Positions 12,011 to 26,016 of a DNA stretch of 64,000 bases are shown here, one piece after another. The position numbers were made by a program, and so were the translations under genes. How positions within the stretch are numbered: the stretch's first letter is position 1; each line of letters starts with the position of its first letter. The notes beneath the pieces are model-generated. The model was not told the origin of the DNA, did not search any database, and saw nothing but the letters and a program-made list of their open reading frames with translations. This DNA comes from Tigriopus japonicus (lineage: Eukaryota; Arthropoda; Copepoda; Harpacticoida; Harpacticidae): assembly GCA_010645155.1 (NCBI GenBank), contig CM021313.1, forward strand, positions 2,488,871 to 2,552,870, read 5' to 3'.

Positions 12011-12460
12011 TAATTTCAATTATGATGCCCTCATGTGATGCCCAATTATGATGACTTCATCATATGATATCTTTTATGATTTGATAAAACTATAAGCACT
12101 TTATAATTGAGTGGTTGATGATTCCTCCTGAACGTTTTTTCGAGCAGAATGCATTAAGAGACAATCACCTTCACCTTATATTCTTCACTCTGATGATGTT
12201 GTTAAGTAATTTTTATCTGGAGCCATTTCAGGATAGCTTGAACAGGGCTCAAATGTGGGAAGTGGTGAATGTCATTTACCGAAAAATGGGGCGCATTTAA
12301 TCATCTATAAGAGACGGATACACATGTTGGAATGATGTCTAGACAATTTATGCGCAGAATTGGGAGAAATTAGTGAATATTGAGTCCGTATCACTCGCCT
12401 TTATCGTTTGTTCACTGGGACCCTTTTGGGCTTTCAAAAATAGCAACAAACAGCTGTCTC

Positions 12461-13702
12461 CTCATTCTCTCCCGTAAGTATATCTAAGGACGGCGAGTCT
12501 GTGCGGCGAGTGAACATCAAGCCAGCCAAGCCAGTCAGTCGCGCCGGGAAGCTCTTGCCTCTTTTGAGTTTGAGGAGAAGCACTCACTCAAGCCGAGTCT
12601 AGTCAGACGTCGCCAGTCAGTCGACGTCGAGTTGCAAGCGTGGCCGCTTCCGCAGAGACTGGGGCCACCTTCAGCCTTACCCAACACCGTCTTAAGTTAC
12701 TTCGGATTGGGACGTCCGTCTGTTTGACCGTGATTCATCGGCCGATCACGCCCATTGTCCATTGGCCCTTGAAAGTGCTGTGGGCCTGTCCCTCCCGGAC
12801 TTCGTCTCTCCGCCCATCTCAGGGGCTGAACCAAAGACCAAGGTCTCACAGCGAGCCGAGCCGGGTCATCCGCACATCCATCCACACTTTGGGCTGACCG
12901 GTCAGCTCAGCGGAAGAGCGTGGGCAGGCCAACCTAGGGAAACAAGTCAAAATCCAATCTGGCAGGCAGGCCCCATCGCCACCGTCCAAAGGGCGTGTGT
13001 GTATTGGGTTGGTGTTGTTGTGGCGCTGCTGTTGCTCCTCTGAGGGAGTGAAGGAGTAAGTCAGTCAGTCAGTGGGTGGCTCTGCCGTTGTCGTTTGCAC
13101 GTCACTCGCCGAGGAAGAGACTGAACTCCGACAAGCGAGCAGTCCAACAACACAACAACAAGGCCGTGGGTGTGCGTGAGTGAGTGCGTGCGTGCGTGCG
13201 TGCTTGCGAAGGACGAACAAGACGAGCATCGATTGGAACTGGACATCAACATCGGCAGGCACCGTGTGTCTTGTCTCGCTCGTGACCGCAAGCGTCAATC
13301 GTTCCACCTCTCTTGGCTGTCTCGAGAATCCATTCTGGCGATCAGTTTCAGAGGTGAAAATTCCTGCCACGGATCCGGCTTTTCAGCGAGATCGTCCCTC
13401 AATTGGACGGCCAGTTAGTTGGGCTCTGTAGCTCGCCATGGGCTTGCCTCGTCGACCGCCCTCGCTCTTAAGGCGGACTTTTGGCGATGCCTGGTCCGCG
13501 GCCCGTGAGGGTCCCAACAGTTTATAAAATTGACTTTTCCTCAAGTGGCCGTAATCGTTCCAGTTTTGTATCGTTTGATTTCTCCTTCGTGCCCATCGAG
13601 ATGGGACTGATTCCGTGGGTTTTGCTTCGTCGGACGCTGCGCATCCAAGATGGAGCTCGTCGTGCGATAGCGAGGGTGCTGTTGGGTTGCGTCGGTTAGA
13701 GT
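12461..13702 (+). promoter_or_regulatory. Probable promoter and 5' leader of the WNK gene
   Basis: Base composition changes here from AT-rich to GC- and CpG-richer DNA, with many CAGTCAGT and GTGCGTGC motifs (a GTGC/GAGT microsatellite at about 13170-13204). No coding exon was recognised. An in-frame TAG at 13697-13699 shows the main coding frame does not extend further up. The leader length, any leader intron and the TSS are not visible. Confidence 0.5.
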
Positions 13703-16700
13703 ATGAGCCAAGCCACGAAAGTCAAAGACGCGTCTAGGGCCCCATCAGGCGGTGCCCTTCGTCCCGCCGTCCGTCATCGCCGTCGTTCCGCCCCACCCAT
13801 TCAAACGGGTTTGACCATGGCGGCCAGTTTAGCCGCGTCGGCCGGGGTCTCCGCGGTGCATTCGCGCGACCCGATTCCCACCGTGAATGAAGATCGATCC
13901 GAGGCCGATTCTCCGGGTGTCAGCATTCTGAAAAGCTCGCGCAGCCTCAAAGAGGACTCGCCGAGCGGACCCAAAGTCCGATGGCATCGGCAACTCACCA
14001 CGGAAGAGGCTGTTCCGCCCGGTTCCAATGATGATTGGACGAGTGCGACTCCTAAGGAAGTTGAAGTCGATCCGACCATTTCCACAACGGCAATCCACCA
14101 TGCCAACCCGTTGGTGCCCGCTGTCCCCGATTCTGAGGCTGAAGGCGGTCCTCCATCCGTTCCAGACGCACCTCCTAATTCTGATGGGCCTCCCACTCCG
14201 ACAAAGCCCGAGCCGGAAGACGAGGGCCGAGATGATCCACTTTTGGCTCAGAATAAACCGCAAGAGATTGATGAAGAAGAGGACGAGGATCAAGATGCCA
14301 CGGACAGTTCGCCGGATGGGCGGTTCCTGAAATTTCCCGAAGAAATTGGTCGGGGCAGCTTCAAAACTGTGTTTAGGGGACTTGATACCGATTCCGGCGT
14401 GTCCGTGGCTTGGTGTGAGTTGCAACAAAAGAAGCTGAGTAAGATCGAACGACAGCGTTTTCGCGAGGAAGCTGAAATGCTCAAGGGCCTTCAACATCCC
14501 AACATTGTGCGATTCTACGAATCTTGGGAGGTCAACAAGTCCAAGAATGTGTCTAAAAAGTACATTGTCCTCGTCACCGAGCTCATGACCTCGGGCACCC
14601 TTAAAACCTATCTCCGCCGGTTTAAGCGCATCAACCTTCGTGTTCTGAAGTCCTGGTGTCGGCAAATTTTGAAGGGGCTTCTGTTCTTGCACACCCGTTC
14701 TCCTCCGGTGATTCATCGCGATTTGAAGTGTGACAACATCTTTATTACCGGACCTACTGGATCGGTCAAGATCGGCGATCTTGGTTTGGCCACGCTCAAA
14801 AACCAATCGTTCGCTAAATCGGTCATTGGTAAGGCCTCTCTCACTTTGTTAGAGTGCTTTCATTTGGCTGGGGTGCTTTATGAGGTGATCTCTGTTTAGG
14901 TACGCCCGAGTTCATGGCCCCCGAAATGTACGACGAACAGTACGATGAGAGTGTCGATGTGTACGCTTTTGGCATGTGCATGCTCGAGATGGCCACGTCC
15001 GAGTATCCGTACTCGGAATGCACGGGTCCGGCTCAGATCTATAAGCGAGTGGTCAACGTAAGATAGCCATATCTCATGGATTTGCTGTCTCAGCTGGCCC
15101 TCAATTGACACATTGCTTTGATCTTTGATCTTAGGGAATCCGCCCGTTGAGTATGGAAAAGGTGGAGGATCCTGACATCAGAGAAATCATTGATTTGTGC
15201 ACCGAGCTGGACCGATCAAAAAGGTAAGCTAAACTCCCCCTTATGAATGTCGACAGTTCATGGCTGGACGCGATTAGCCTGTCAGGTCAATCAAGTGCGT
15301 GTCTAACCAACGAAAAAAATGAAAACGCTTTTCCATCTTAGGCCTTCCATCAAGCAGTTGTTGCAAATGGAGTTCTTTCAAGAGGATATTGGTTTCAAAT
15401 TAGAGATCTTGGACCGGGATATGATGGTGGTCAATCAAAACAACATGATCAACTTTCGCCTCCGTGTGACCGATATCAAAAAGCAACGCAGAGAGAAGCC
15501 CGCCCACAAAGAGAATGAGGCAATTGAATTCGAGTTCAATTTAGACTCGGATGAATGCAACGAAATTACCATGAACATGGTAAAGAAATGATTTTCTGGC
15601 GAGATGCATCCGGGCTTTCATACTAATCAAACATGTTCTTAAGGTTACGTCGGGAATTCTGGTAACAGAAGAGGACGCTAAAAAACTAGCCAAACTAATG
15701 GAACTTCAATTGGCCAATCTTAAAAAAGATCGAGAAGAGCGTCTTCGGAGAGACAACGAGCTGATTGTGCAGCAACAACAACAACAGCAACAACAGCAGC
15801 AGCAGCAGCAACAACAACAACAGCAACAATACATAGCTGGACAACAAGCATTGTATCCAGGAGAGGGACAACATGTCGCTCCAAGTACTTGTTCTCCATT
15901 ACCATCGTCATGAGGGCAAACATCTTTTTAAGACTAACTTTATGTTTTTAGACTTGGAGTCCGGCTATCACAGTTATGCAACCCAACAGAGTGCGCAAGA
16001 AAACGCCCCATTGCATCAGGTAACACTTATCACTGTTTTTTCTCCTTTTTTGCTAATGTTGCAAGTGTCAACCTAGACTTTTGTTTCTCGTCTTGGAATC
16101 TACAGAGTGGCCCAAATGATATTTAATGACACTTGCATGCTGAAGTACAAAACCTTGAATTGAAAAGCTACATCCATGCTCAATCACCTTTCTTAAACAT
16201 AGTCGAAAATTTCAGCTTTCTCAAATGTCACCTTCATTATTATCTAGTACTCGAAAATGTTGCTTATCTAAGATAGAAAAAATATTTGGGCCTCTGTAGT
16301 TTGAGACCACATTGTCGTGTGGTAGTATTTTGTAAGTACTCAAAACGAGTTACCCTTTTAAGTTTCAGTTACATCTTGTTGGATAATTACTTGATTTTTT
16401 TTTGTATTGTGTAAGCGTTTTAGCAACTAGCTCCATCCCCTATTAACCCTATTCTTTGTCAAGTACGCAGACTCAATGATCAAACTCATGATTACATTGC
16501 TGAAGTCAAGGGTTTCAATTTTGATAGCCTTCAAATAATCCTTTGTTTTTGCAAAGCCAACGCCAAGAAAATTGTCATCTTCACTGTTGAGTGGAGAGCC
16601 AGGAATCTCTTCGGGTCGAAACCACGGAAAGTCACCTTTGGTCTATCAATCCATGCCCGATGGCAACGTACAGATGATTCCATTTTCTTTGAGCTATGGA

Positions 16701-19700
16701 CCAGTCCTAGTCTCTTCGTCTTCCATGGGAAGGGTCCATTGCCATCGTCAACAACACCAAATCTCTTCCAATCGGACTGGATTGACCATGAACATGTCCG
16801 ACTCTACTCCTTCTATCTGTGTATCTGCACTCTATTCCGAGGAATTTCAGTCCGATTCAAGAGCCGGAAGTGCAAGTCCTTCCTCCTCGGTTCCGTTTCA
16901 CTTACAAACTTCGGAGGGTCCTTCTAGAGGACCCTCCTTGTCTCCTGTGATCATCAAGCCCGAATTTGTCACTTGCTCTGATTCAAGTTCTCCTGCTATT
17001 GTAACTTCTCCGCTCTCTCTTTCTTCGGCATCTGCTTGCGTTCTAAACGCATCAGCGACCATTGGTTCGTTCACTCTGGGCAGCAATTCTCCCACATGTA
17101 ATCAATCTGGAACAGTCGTAAGTCCGTGATTATCCACTTATAAATTGTCATCTTCACGGATTTCATAGTCATGCAAAGTCATTTGATACTAACAAATGAC
17201 GACTCTGAATATGTCTTCTCTGGTGGTGGAGGACTAGTAGTAATAAAAGTAGTAGTGAGAAGACGAGGTGAGGTATTCAAGTATTGGGATGGCTCAAATG
17301 AGTTGGCTTTTGGATGAGCCATGTTTCCATTCCGTTGTGCAAATATTCTGATTTGGTTCTATCACTCATATTGTATGTAATACCTTACGGTTATAGTAAT
17401 CTTTGCGATAGGTTAAGGAGTACGCGCTGACAAGTATCATGACAAAGATTCGAAACTTTTTCAAGCAAGTTCTAGAGTGACAAGCGACATTGTTAGTTTC
17501 TGTGTTGAAATGATGTTGCTGAGTTTTGAGGCTTTACTCAAAATGATCAGAGAGATCTGGTATAGATGCTTTCTAGATTAGATTTGAAAGGTTTTTGAAA
17601 AAAAAGATAACTTGGTTTCCCAACCTTAAGCTATCGCATGTCAGTCAAAGTTATGAGCATGCTTCAAAGTTTTCTCGTTTGTCGTTTGCGTTTGTCAAAT
17701 TTTGGACAAAATGATTTTCGATCATAATGCTTTTGTTTTTGTTCCTTAAATGTTTTTAGTTGATTCGATCCCGCACGCTTGGATTTTTTTTCAGTTAATT
17801 GAGAGTGCCTCGACCCCTTCGTTGGGCCATTGTCCCCATCTTGCCCACATGTCCCATTATCAAGGCTTGCGCAGAGGTTCGCTGCCCGTTAACACAATCG
17901 GATACACTCTGGCCACCCCTTCGCCTTTGACTGCGTCCACCAATGATCTTAACGCCCAATTAGTGAGCAATGTCCCACAATCGGAGTCATTGCTTAACAC
18001 AGCTAATATATCATCTGCTCCGTCCAACACAATATATAACAACAATCTCCGTAGAGCTAGTGTAGGCATTGAGTTACCCACTCTCGAAGAGACTCTCATA
18101 GAGTATTCCCAGGTGATGACCCACTCTCTCTTGCTCGCTTCATTTTTGTGGGCACTGGATCCTTTTCGTAGTTACTCCATCATCACCATCGGAGATGATT
18201 GGCACCACTCCACTTTCATGTTTACCCCTATTCTCTCAATTGGCTTTTGGGCTTTTTCGATCTCAATATCGCTCACTTTCGTAGCCATCTTACGAGCTTC
18301 CCAGACCTAATATCTGACCTCCATTGATATTATTTCAGAATACGGATGGGACGGCGGGAGAAAATGCAGAAAGGTAAGTGCAAGCAATGAGAAGATGATC
18401 GGTTTTCGGGCCTTGGTCGATCAAAAATTTCCTTGAACTGTTCCGTAGCAATCAGCATCATGACTCGAATTCTCAACAACATGAAGTGGAGAAGACGAAA
18501 GGAACCAAGAAATCGAAAAGGAAAAAGATCACCAATCTTGGGCCTGTGATCAAAGTGTCTGGGATTCACCAAGTCGAAGGGGGAGTCAAAGTCGAGGCAG
18601 TCATCGAGACTCTCGAGTCCAAGACGGTTACATTCGAATTCCATACGTTGGACTTTGATCCGAACGAGGTGTCATCTGCATTTGTGAGTAGTAACCAAAG
18701 GGGGGATCCCCCCCCATACGTACCTAAAGTCTTAGTCCTGTGAACGGGAAATCTGTTTCCAGATTGAGCAATCGTTTTGGCATGAGCAACACCGCAATTT
18801 CATCAACGACCAGCTCTTGGATCTGGCAGAGCAACTCAAAGAAAACCCCACCAAGATTCCCGTAGCTCGAATCCCTCTCGATGGGCCAGTTTCTGGAGGG
18901 GCTCATGGTGAGCCGCGAGTCGATGGACCCAATGAGATCAGTACGGAAAACACCAACAGCCCACAAAAAGCACAGCCTCAAGAAAGCCAAGAGCTCTCTG
19001 CCGGAAGCGAGGTCAAGCCTGATGCCCAGGTTGTGCATTGGATTGAGTGGAATCATGCGAATAATAGCCTATTCATAGTCTTTCTCTCCTCCTGTTCGTT
19101 TTAGAATCGGTTTTCCCGCTTCTCAGTTCAACTTGTGGTGGGTGAAGGAGCAAATACTGGCGTCTCCGATGCCTCATTGCCTCCCCCTTGTCCCACGCCT
19201 TCAAGGTCGCAAACTCCCAGTCTTTTGCCTTTGGATGGAGGAAAGACCTCTTCGGACGGCACGCCCGTTAACTCGTTCACCCCGGAATCCACCGTGAGTC
19301 CGCAAATGTTGAAACAGCTCCAACAACAACAACAGCAGCAGCAACAGAACCAACAGCACCAGCAGCTTCACCAAGGACATGGACAGGTCGGAAGCCAGCC
19401 ATTGCAGCAAGATCCATCTTTGGAAATCTTGCGCTCAAAACTAGAAAATGTGATGCCTTCTCATCCCACGGGGATTGAGCCTCACCAGTACCATCAGTTG
19501 TCCGTCCAATCCACGCAAGCCAACAACACGGGAGGAACCGCGAATCATCAGTACAGTGGGCTGCATCATAGCCAATCTGCCACCGCGGTGCCTCAAGAAC
19601 AAATGGCCAACTTGGCCCCACAAGATCCCCAATTGAGCCTGCCGCCTCAACCGAGTCCAGCGATGTTGCCCGGAGGTCAGGTCCATTCCACCCACCAACA

Positions 19701-22700
19701 CACGGTTCAAGGGGGAGGGCATTTGGATGGCCACACCTTTAGTGGTGGGGGAGGAACGAGTGAGAACGGGGGAGATCTGTTGTCCTCTGGAGGAGGTCCA
19801 GGAAACATTGGCTCTTCAGGTGCTATAACGGCTGACACTGTTCAAGACGTGAATCAGTCAAACGCAAACTTGTCAGATCCAAGAATTGCAGGAGGAACCC
19901 AGTAGGTTTTCTCGGCCTTGATTTGGAAGAACGACGCTCGTAACCAACCTCTCTCTCTCTTTTCTCGCAGATCTGCATCGATAGAAAACTTGGAGCTCAA
20001 CTTGCAGAGCATTATGGGGAAAAGCACGAGCAAATCGTCGACCACTTTGGGCAACAAAGACTCGGCTCCTTTGACTCCCAATGCTCCTCCGAGCCAAGTT
20101 TCGTCTTTAAATCCTGCCATTCCGTCAGAAAACACCGAGATGAATAACGAGAGTGATGCTCCTAATCGTTTCTCTATCAGTCTTGTCCCAGATTGTAATA
20201 GGCCAGCCAACCTGGCATTCCAGGACCAAGAAGGTGATAATCTATTTCTTTTTTTTTGACGAAGCGACGTATGTATACAATACACAACAGCATTTGCCGA
20301 TTTTTTGAATTTTCCAGGTAGACCCGTGGACGCGAGCAATTCGACTGCCAATGTCGCCACGGGGAGATTTGTGATTCAGAAGACCACCTCTGATGGCAAT
20401 TCTGGTCCAAATACGGAGTCCACTCCCAGCCCTGCAGGCTCTAATTACACCACAGCAAGTGAGAATACCAATGACGTGTCCGAGGATCATCCGGAGGTAG
20501 CTTCAACCCTGGCCACGTATCAGAACATGCTTCCTCAAGGAGTGCTCTCCCTGCCTCCAATGCAAGTGCCGCCTCCTTCGCCTTCCAATGATCACTATCT
20601 GACAGAGGGCAATGGTGATCAAATGAATTGTTCGCAACAACCAAATCAACAGCCACACCACCACCAACAGCAGCAACAACAACAACATCATCATCAAGTG
20701 GCTTATTCGAGAAACGGTCCCCTGCATCCCAATTATGCCACTGTCGAGTCCATGGAAGGCTTGAGTCATGGTTACCACACGATGGGCCCGCAAGGTCATC
20801 ATGGGAGCATTATGGGTGCACCCATTGCCTCACACTCCACGACCGTGGTAAGTTGCCTTTGATTCTGTTATTTGGTGATAAACAGTTGCACCACACAAAA
20901 GGCAAAGGGCGGTGGATCATTTATTAGTTATTTTCAATCACTTCCTTCTTTTCTTTGGCTCAAAAGAGCGGTGTTCACACGATGACGTCGACTGGCACGT
21001 ATCATGGCATTGGTAGTTTTAGTCAACATTCTCCTCCATATCATTTGTCTTCGATTCTAAGTCCTGTGGGAAAAACGAACTCCACAGACCGTGGACGTCA
21101 AGACTCCCACGTGGCAACTTCTCCCTCGGCTTTGGGCTCCTTCTCTTCTCAACTTTCTCGTGAGGTCTTGGAACGCAATCAACGCACTTTTAATGGTCCT
21201 TTTTATCAGATGCAGCCGTCACTACTGCAGCAGCAGCTGCAACAACAACAACAACAACAGGCACATCGGCAATCGTATCATGAACTGCAACAACTAAATG
21301 ATAGTTTAAGTGAGCTGTTGCCCGCACATGACGATCACGGCTACCAACATGTTGGGAACAATCGACCACGAAGAACACTTTCTCGATCCTCGCTTTGCGA
21401 GTCTTCTTTCAATTCGCCCCAGGATTCGGCTACGGCTTTCGAGGACGAGGTCGGTGTTTATCATACAGTGCATGGAGACCGACGCAAAACCATAATGGCC
21501 TCCCGACGACCCGATCCGTTTTCCAAGATCATCCGACGCAACCCGGGTGACCACCATCACTCGTTGATGATGCCCAGCTTGGGCGAGATGAGCTCCAAAA
21601 GTTCTTCTGTGCGCTCATCCACGGGGTTTATTAACCATGGGAAAGGGAATCCAATCAAAAATGGTCTTTGGGGGTCGAGTTACGGGGTAAGGCCCAGATA
21701 ATGAATCGTATTGGTACATTCACAAACGGTCTCACCACGACCCAGTCCCAATTTCCCTCTTGGGTGATGGTCAAGGGATATGATCTATGATATCCCTCTC
21801 GCATGTTGCGTCATCGTCTTCGAGAACTTTTGGAGATCCTGTCCGGGGCCGCGTTAGACTGGACAACTAACTACCACCACCATGGTCCATCATCCTCAAA
21901 ATTAATAATCATTCATTGTTGCTGAATTGTGGCGCATTGTTCTTGTGCTCTGTCTTTTCCTTCTGTACTCTCCTCAAGCTATTCATTTATGGCCTCACCG
22001 GTTATGTGTATGTATGTTTTGTATGCATCTCTGGCCCGGTCCGAACAGACCCTAACTCACGATGGGTGGTATTGTGATGATAGGCTTCGTTCTAATTCAT
22101 GCCCACTCTAAATGGAGGTTCATTGGTGCTTGAAATAAGGTTGGGGGTTGACATATTGTCCCGGGCATGAAGGAGGGGACCAGGAATGGTGAAATCGTCA
22201 TTGGCTGTTTTCCGATTGCTCGTGTCCGTGACCATGATCTTGATAAGGATTTCCTTTTTCTCTTCAAGGGTGTGTTGGGTGGTCAAGGCATGCAGGAGTC
22301 CCCTACGGAATTATCAGAGGCCATTCGTCTGTTGGACGAGCGGTAAGCGTAGAAAAAAGCTAGTATGAAAATGTACCACCCATGCATACCTAACGATAAT
22401 TTTCGCCTTCTCTGATTGCAGTCATAAAATGCAAATGCAAGAACTTTTGGTCAGAATGGAAACACTCCAACGGGAGTATTCTTTAGAACGTCATCAATTG
22501 AGCCAACAGCTGCTCGAGGCCATTCGCTCGCAAGAGGTTGTGCCTGATGTGCCGGGTCTACCAGGGCTAGTCTTGGGCAACAATCCCGGGTTGGTGCCCA
22601 CGTTGGGTGGGGTGATTCCAACAGGAGGAGGAGGCTCCGTCTCGACGAAAGATGCCACCACAAGCAGTGGCGTGTACGCACCCCATGCATCCCAAACGAT

Positions 22701-23157
22701 TGCCTCGCAGACCCACATGTCTGGTGGGCAACAACAACACAACCAGCACCAGCATCATAATCAACAGCAGCAAGCGCCTCCACAGGTCGGACAACACCAG
22801 CAACTTAACCAGCACCACCACCAACAACAACAACTTCATCAGCATCATCATCAACAACAACAGCAACAATTACAACAACACCAACCGGCCAACATCAATC
22901 TAAATCCCAATCACCCGGGGGTTGGTGCTCCAGTGCAGATGGGTAATCCCGGAATGCCGGCCTCGTCAATTGTGTTGATGGGAGGCGGACCCAACTCGAT
23001 GCCCATGGGCATGACCACCGGCCCAGGAGGGCCTCTTCCAAATCAGATCTTTGCCGGATCAGATGGACGGTACTACCAATATCACATAACTCCGGAAGGT
23101 CAAGCCTATCTGCCTTTGTCCTTGGGTCCCACCAACTCGAATGGTGCGCCCATGTGA
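13703..23157 (+). CDS. WNK: WNK (with-no-lysine) serine/threonine kinase, 17 coding exons
   Basis: Exons: 13703-14828, 14900-15057, 15135-15223, 15342-15579, 15644-15884, 15952-16019, 16557-17117, 17795-18112, 18339-18373, 18449-18683, 18763-19029, 19105-19901, 19971-20233, 20318-20847, 20967-21686, 22269-22342, 22422-23157. All phases close to 2151 aa. The kinase domain spans about residues 207-470. Cysteine (C238, in VAWCELQ) replaces the usual subdomain II lysine, and K221 sits in the glycine loop (GRGSFK), the WNK hallmark. Catalytic HRD has D340; DLGLATL (D359) keeps the leucines that bind chloride in WNK1; S373 in AKSVIGTPEF matches the activation-loop phosphoserine. An OSR1-like PF2 domain follows at about 475-560 and a second at about 950-1050. 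RFx[V/I] docking motifs for SPAK/OSR1 kinases lie at 1117, 1444 and 1482. Several poly-Q tracts and a C-terminal coiled coil (exon 17) complete it. WNKs sense chloride and osmotic state and activate SPAK/OSR1 to control cation-chloride cotransporters. An in-frame stop upstream fixes the start. Confidence 0.93.
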
Positions 23158-23664
23158 GAGCCAGGATCCTCGAGGAACTTATGAGCTGTGAATCATCATC
23201 CTTGGTCAGATTCGAGAAGAGCGCACGGATCAAGAAACCGATCGTCAGTGAAATTTACTTTACATACACCATAAATCTATCTTAGAAAAATACGTTTATC
23301 CTCTTGTACTGGTGTGAGTGGGTGGTTGGCGACTAGCGTTTCGAACACGATATCGCATCTTGGGGTTTGTTGTCCATCTCGCATCTTTTCTGTGCACTTC
23401 TGTGCTCTCAACGTGGCAGGCAAGTTGCAAGACGGACGTGAAGGACGTGCCTCGCGCGTGTGTGCTCAGTCGATCAGCCAGTGATATTACCATTCCCCGC
23501 CAAAAATTCAGCGAGCTTTGGCGATTCCAAAAGATCGGCCAACTCCACAGCCCGATTGGCAGTGTTCCACGACTCGCTCCACTGAGCCATAAATATGGAC
23601 CATCGTGGGCACCGATTCCTCTTTTTATTCGGACGAAACGAAACTTGTCGTTTTTGTGATGGAG

Positions 23665-23670
23665 AATAAA
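23665..23670 (+). promoter_or_regulatory. AATAAA poly(A) signal for WNK
   Basis: Canonical hexamer about 510 bp after the WNK stop codon. It is the first clear AATAAA on this strand after the coding region. Confidence 0.55.
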
Positions 23671-25644
23671 GGCTTACTAAATTGGCAGCCATGAGATATT
23701 TTTTGTGGAGACTGCATTTATTTCACATTATATGACATCAATCTATACCTTTTGAACCCCTTACTGTCTTGCGCTCGAAAATGTTTGTTGTGCAAGGCTG
23801 TGGAAATGCAGTGGGGTGATAGAATATGTTATACATGTATGTCCACTATATGCTATATGTCGAAGAAGGACTCCGACGGTCGTTAAAAAAGTTCGGAATT
23901 CTGATTTGAACCAAAAGTTTGCGGTATTCGGACGTTTAGGTTGCTGATTTCAGCTGATGATTTTCGTAAACAAATCTTTGTTTAGGGTACCTTCCCAACT
24001 CGTGTAACCGTAAAAGAAAGGCTTTCGATCATTCTGACGTCTAAAAACCCACATTATGCCTAAAGAAACATCAGTTAGACTTAGCAAAACAAAGAATGGA
24101 ACGTGTTGTTGGTTGTGAAAATAAAAACAATAGTCGACGGTCGATTGGGAATTCGATCTCATTCTTTTCATACGGATCGCAGCCATTGCGATAAGTCGGG
24201 TTTAGCTGTCAAACGAATATATTCATAGTCAATCTTGATATGCTATCAACTTCCTAATTGGATGTGCTCCATCTGGGAAGATGACCTTTAACTCGAAAGG
24301 ATTTGGAAGACGCACAACTGAGACCAAAGTCACGGTCAAAAGCAGATTATTAAAATACATGAAAGACGACGTCGTTTTGCACGTCTTTCCACAGAAGTAT
24401 AATAACATGATCATGTGCACCCTCATGGCACATTTACGTGCCAGCTCATCAGCCTTTTAGTGTCTTATTGCTGAAGGAAAGTGGAAGTGGAGGAAGAAGT
24501 CAATCCCAGAAAGAACTTTGACACCATGTAAGAAAATTCTGAATTTCCGCACCGTATTGTAAGCAAATATCTTGCGCATTAAAGTCAGACATCCTGAGAA
24601 GGTACATTTTCCAGACGCTCGATGATAACTCCAACTTTATATACTGTCGTGAAAACAGAGATCAAGCCAGAGAACAGAATGAACAAATTCACTCGCCAAT
24701 GTGTCCATGAAGCCGGAGTCATTGTCCATCATTTTTACCCATGGATTTGTGCTTTGAATGGATTCAAAGTTTCCATTGAAAATGGAAGAGCAAGTGTTTT
24801 ATATTAAATGTCCGTCTCTTGGAAGAAACGCCCAATAGTTTTTGAATTTGTTTCAAAAGGCTCTGTCGAAAAGCCACCATTATTCCCATCCAATTTAGGT
24901 GCTACTTGATTCCAGGGTGGCTAAAGTCCCATCACTGGTGTCTGCAAAGTTTAGGCAAGAGCACGCTCAAACTGCGGACCTTGACCCTCTTTTTGCAAGA
25001 TCTGTCGAGAAGAGGTCCAACTATAGAAGCTTCTGTAGGTCCAACTAGTTTACTTTTTGTATGCTCTGGCCTGAACTTTGAATACGCATAAATTTTTACT
25101 CTTTATGTAGTTCAATTGGGCCGAATTTTGGTAGACAAATTCTCGGCAATTCTTAGCACAGCTCTCATGAAACAGTGAAATCTCTCAAATGGGAGCAAAC
25201 ATCCTAAATTTTGCCCCTGCCCGAAACCCAAATATTTAAATCTGATCAAAACGGAAAATTTGGAAAGCAAACAGCTTTTAATTTCATTATTATTATTATT
25301 AATTAATATTGTTTATTGCGACAATTTTGTGGCATTGGACAATATTATCAGACAGATATCTACATTATAATTGGAATTATGGTTGCTGTGTTGGGCACCA
25401 TTCGAGGCATCGTGTCCACTTCCCATCTCATTCCCGTCGTTCTGTTTGTTCCATACAAATAATACATGTGTCATAATCCTTGATCAGTTGAGGTCCGCCA
25501 CCTGTGGTCAGTGAAAAAGGGCTTATCCTTCGGAGATAGGTTAGGGAGGAGAATAGAACCGACTACCTATCCCACAACATAAAGGTGCCTTTTCCACTTA
25601 ACCACTTCTCCCTTAATTTTAATTTGAAAACCCTATTTTCCGCC
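23671..25644. other. Intergenic DNA, no genes seen
   Basis: AT-rich sequence with an ATT microsatellite at about 25285-25300. No frames with recognisable protein character. Confidence 0.6.
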
Positions 25645-26016
25645 GATCTATAGAGGTTGTGAAGAATTGTTTGTTGTCCCCCTCTATTCCCGCCCCACCA
25701 GCCTGTTGCGTAGACATCGCTGAAGGCCAGCCAGCATTGTCCATGCACTCGGGAAGAAGCAAAACTCAACATAATTTTAACTATTTCGCAATATGTGTGA
25801 TATTGTATTGATGAATAAGTATCATAATTGTTTACCGATATCAAAAAGGACATTGGTTGGTGACATTGTTAGCAAATTTACTTGGAATATTAGGTAATTT
25901 GTCTCTTCCTATGTGTCTGGACAGTGCTGGCTGGCCTACAGCGTGTCTACGCGGCAGGTCTTGGCAGCGTCCATAGCAAAAGACAACAATCAATTCTTCA
26001 CAACCTCTATTGATGG
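25645..26016. repeat. Foldback element with arms of about 100-130 bp
   Basis: The left arm (25645-25775) contains TAGAGGTTGTGAAGAATTG, TTTGTTGTC, GCGTAGACA, GCTG and GGCCAGCCAGCA, then TTGTCC. The right arm (25880-26016) has the same blocks in reverse complement and order. The spacer is about 105 bp, with no coding capacity. Confidence 0.75.

Larger units (their letters stand above)
7712..12460. other. Intergenic DNA without recognised genes
   Basis: The stretch is AT-rich and includes an assembly gap and one dispersed repeat copy. Short frames exist (for instance 10413-10838 plus and 9653-9970 minus), but none shows domain motifs, splice-supported neighbours or protein-like composition. Confidence 0.6.

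Noticed and set aside
13829..14806. 325-codon minus-strand frame
   Set aside because: Lies antisense to WNK exon 1, whose kinase motifs are clear; a mirror of biased codon use.
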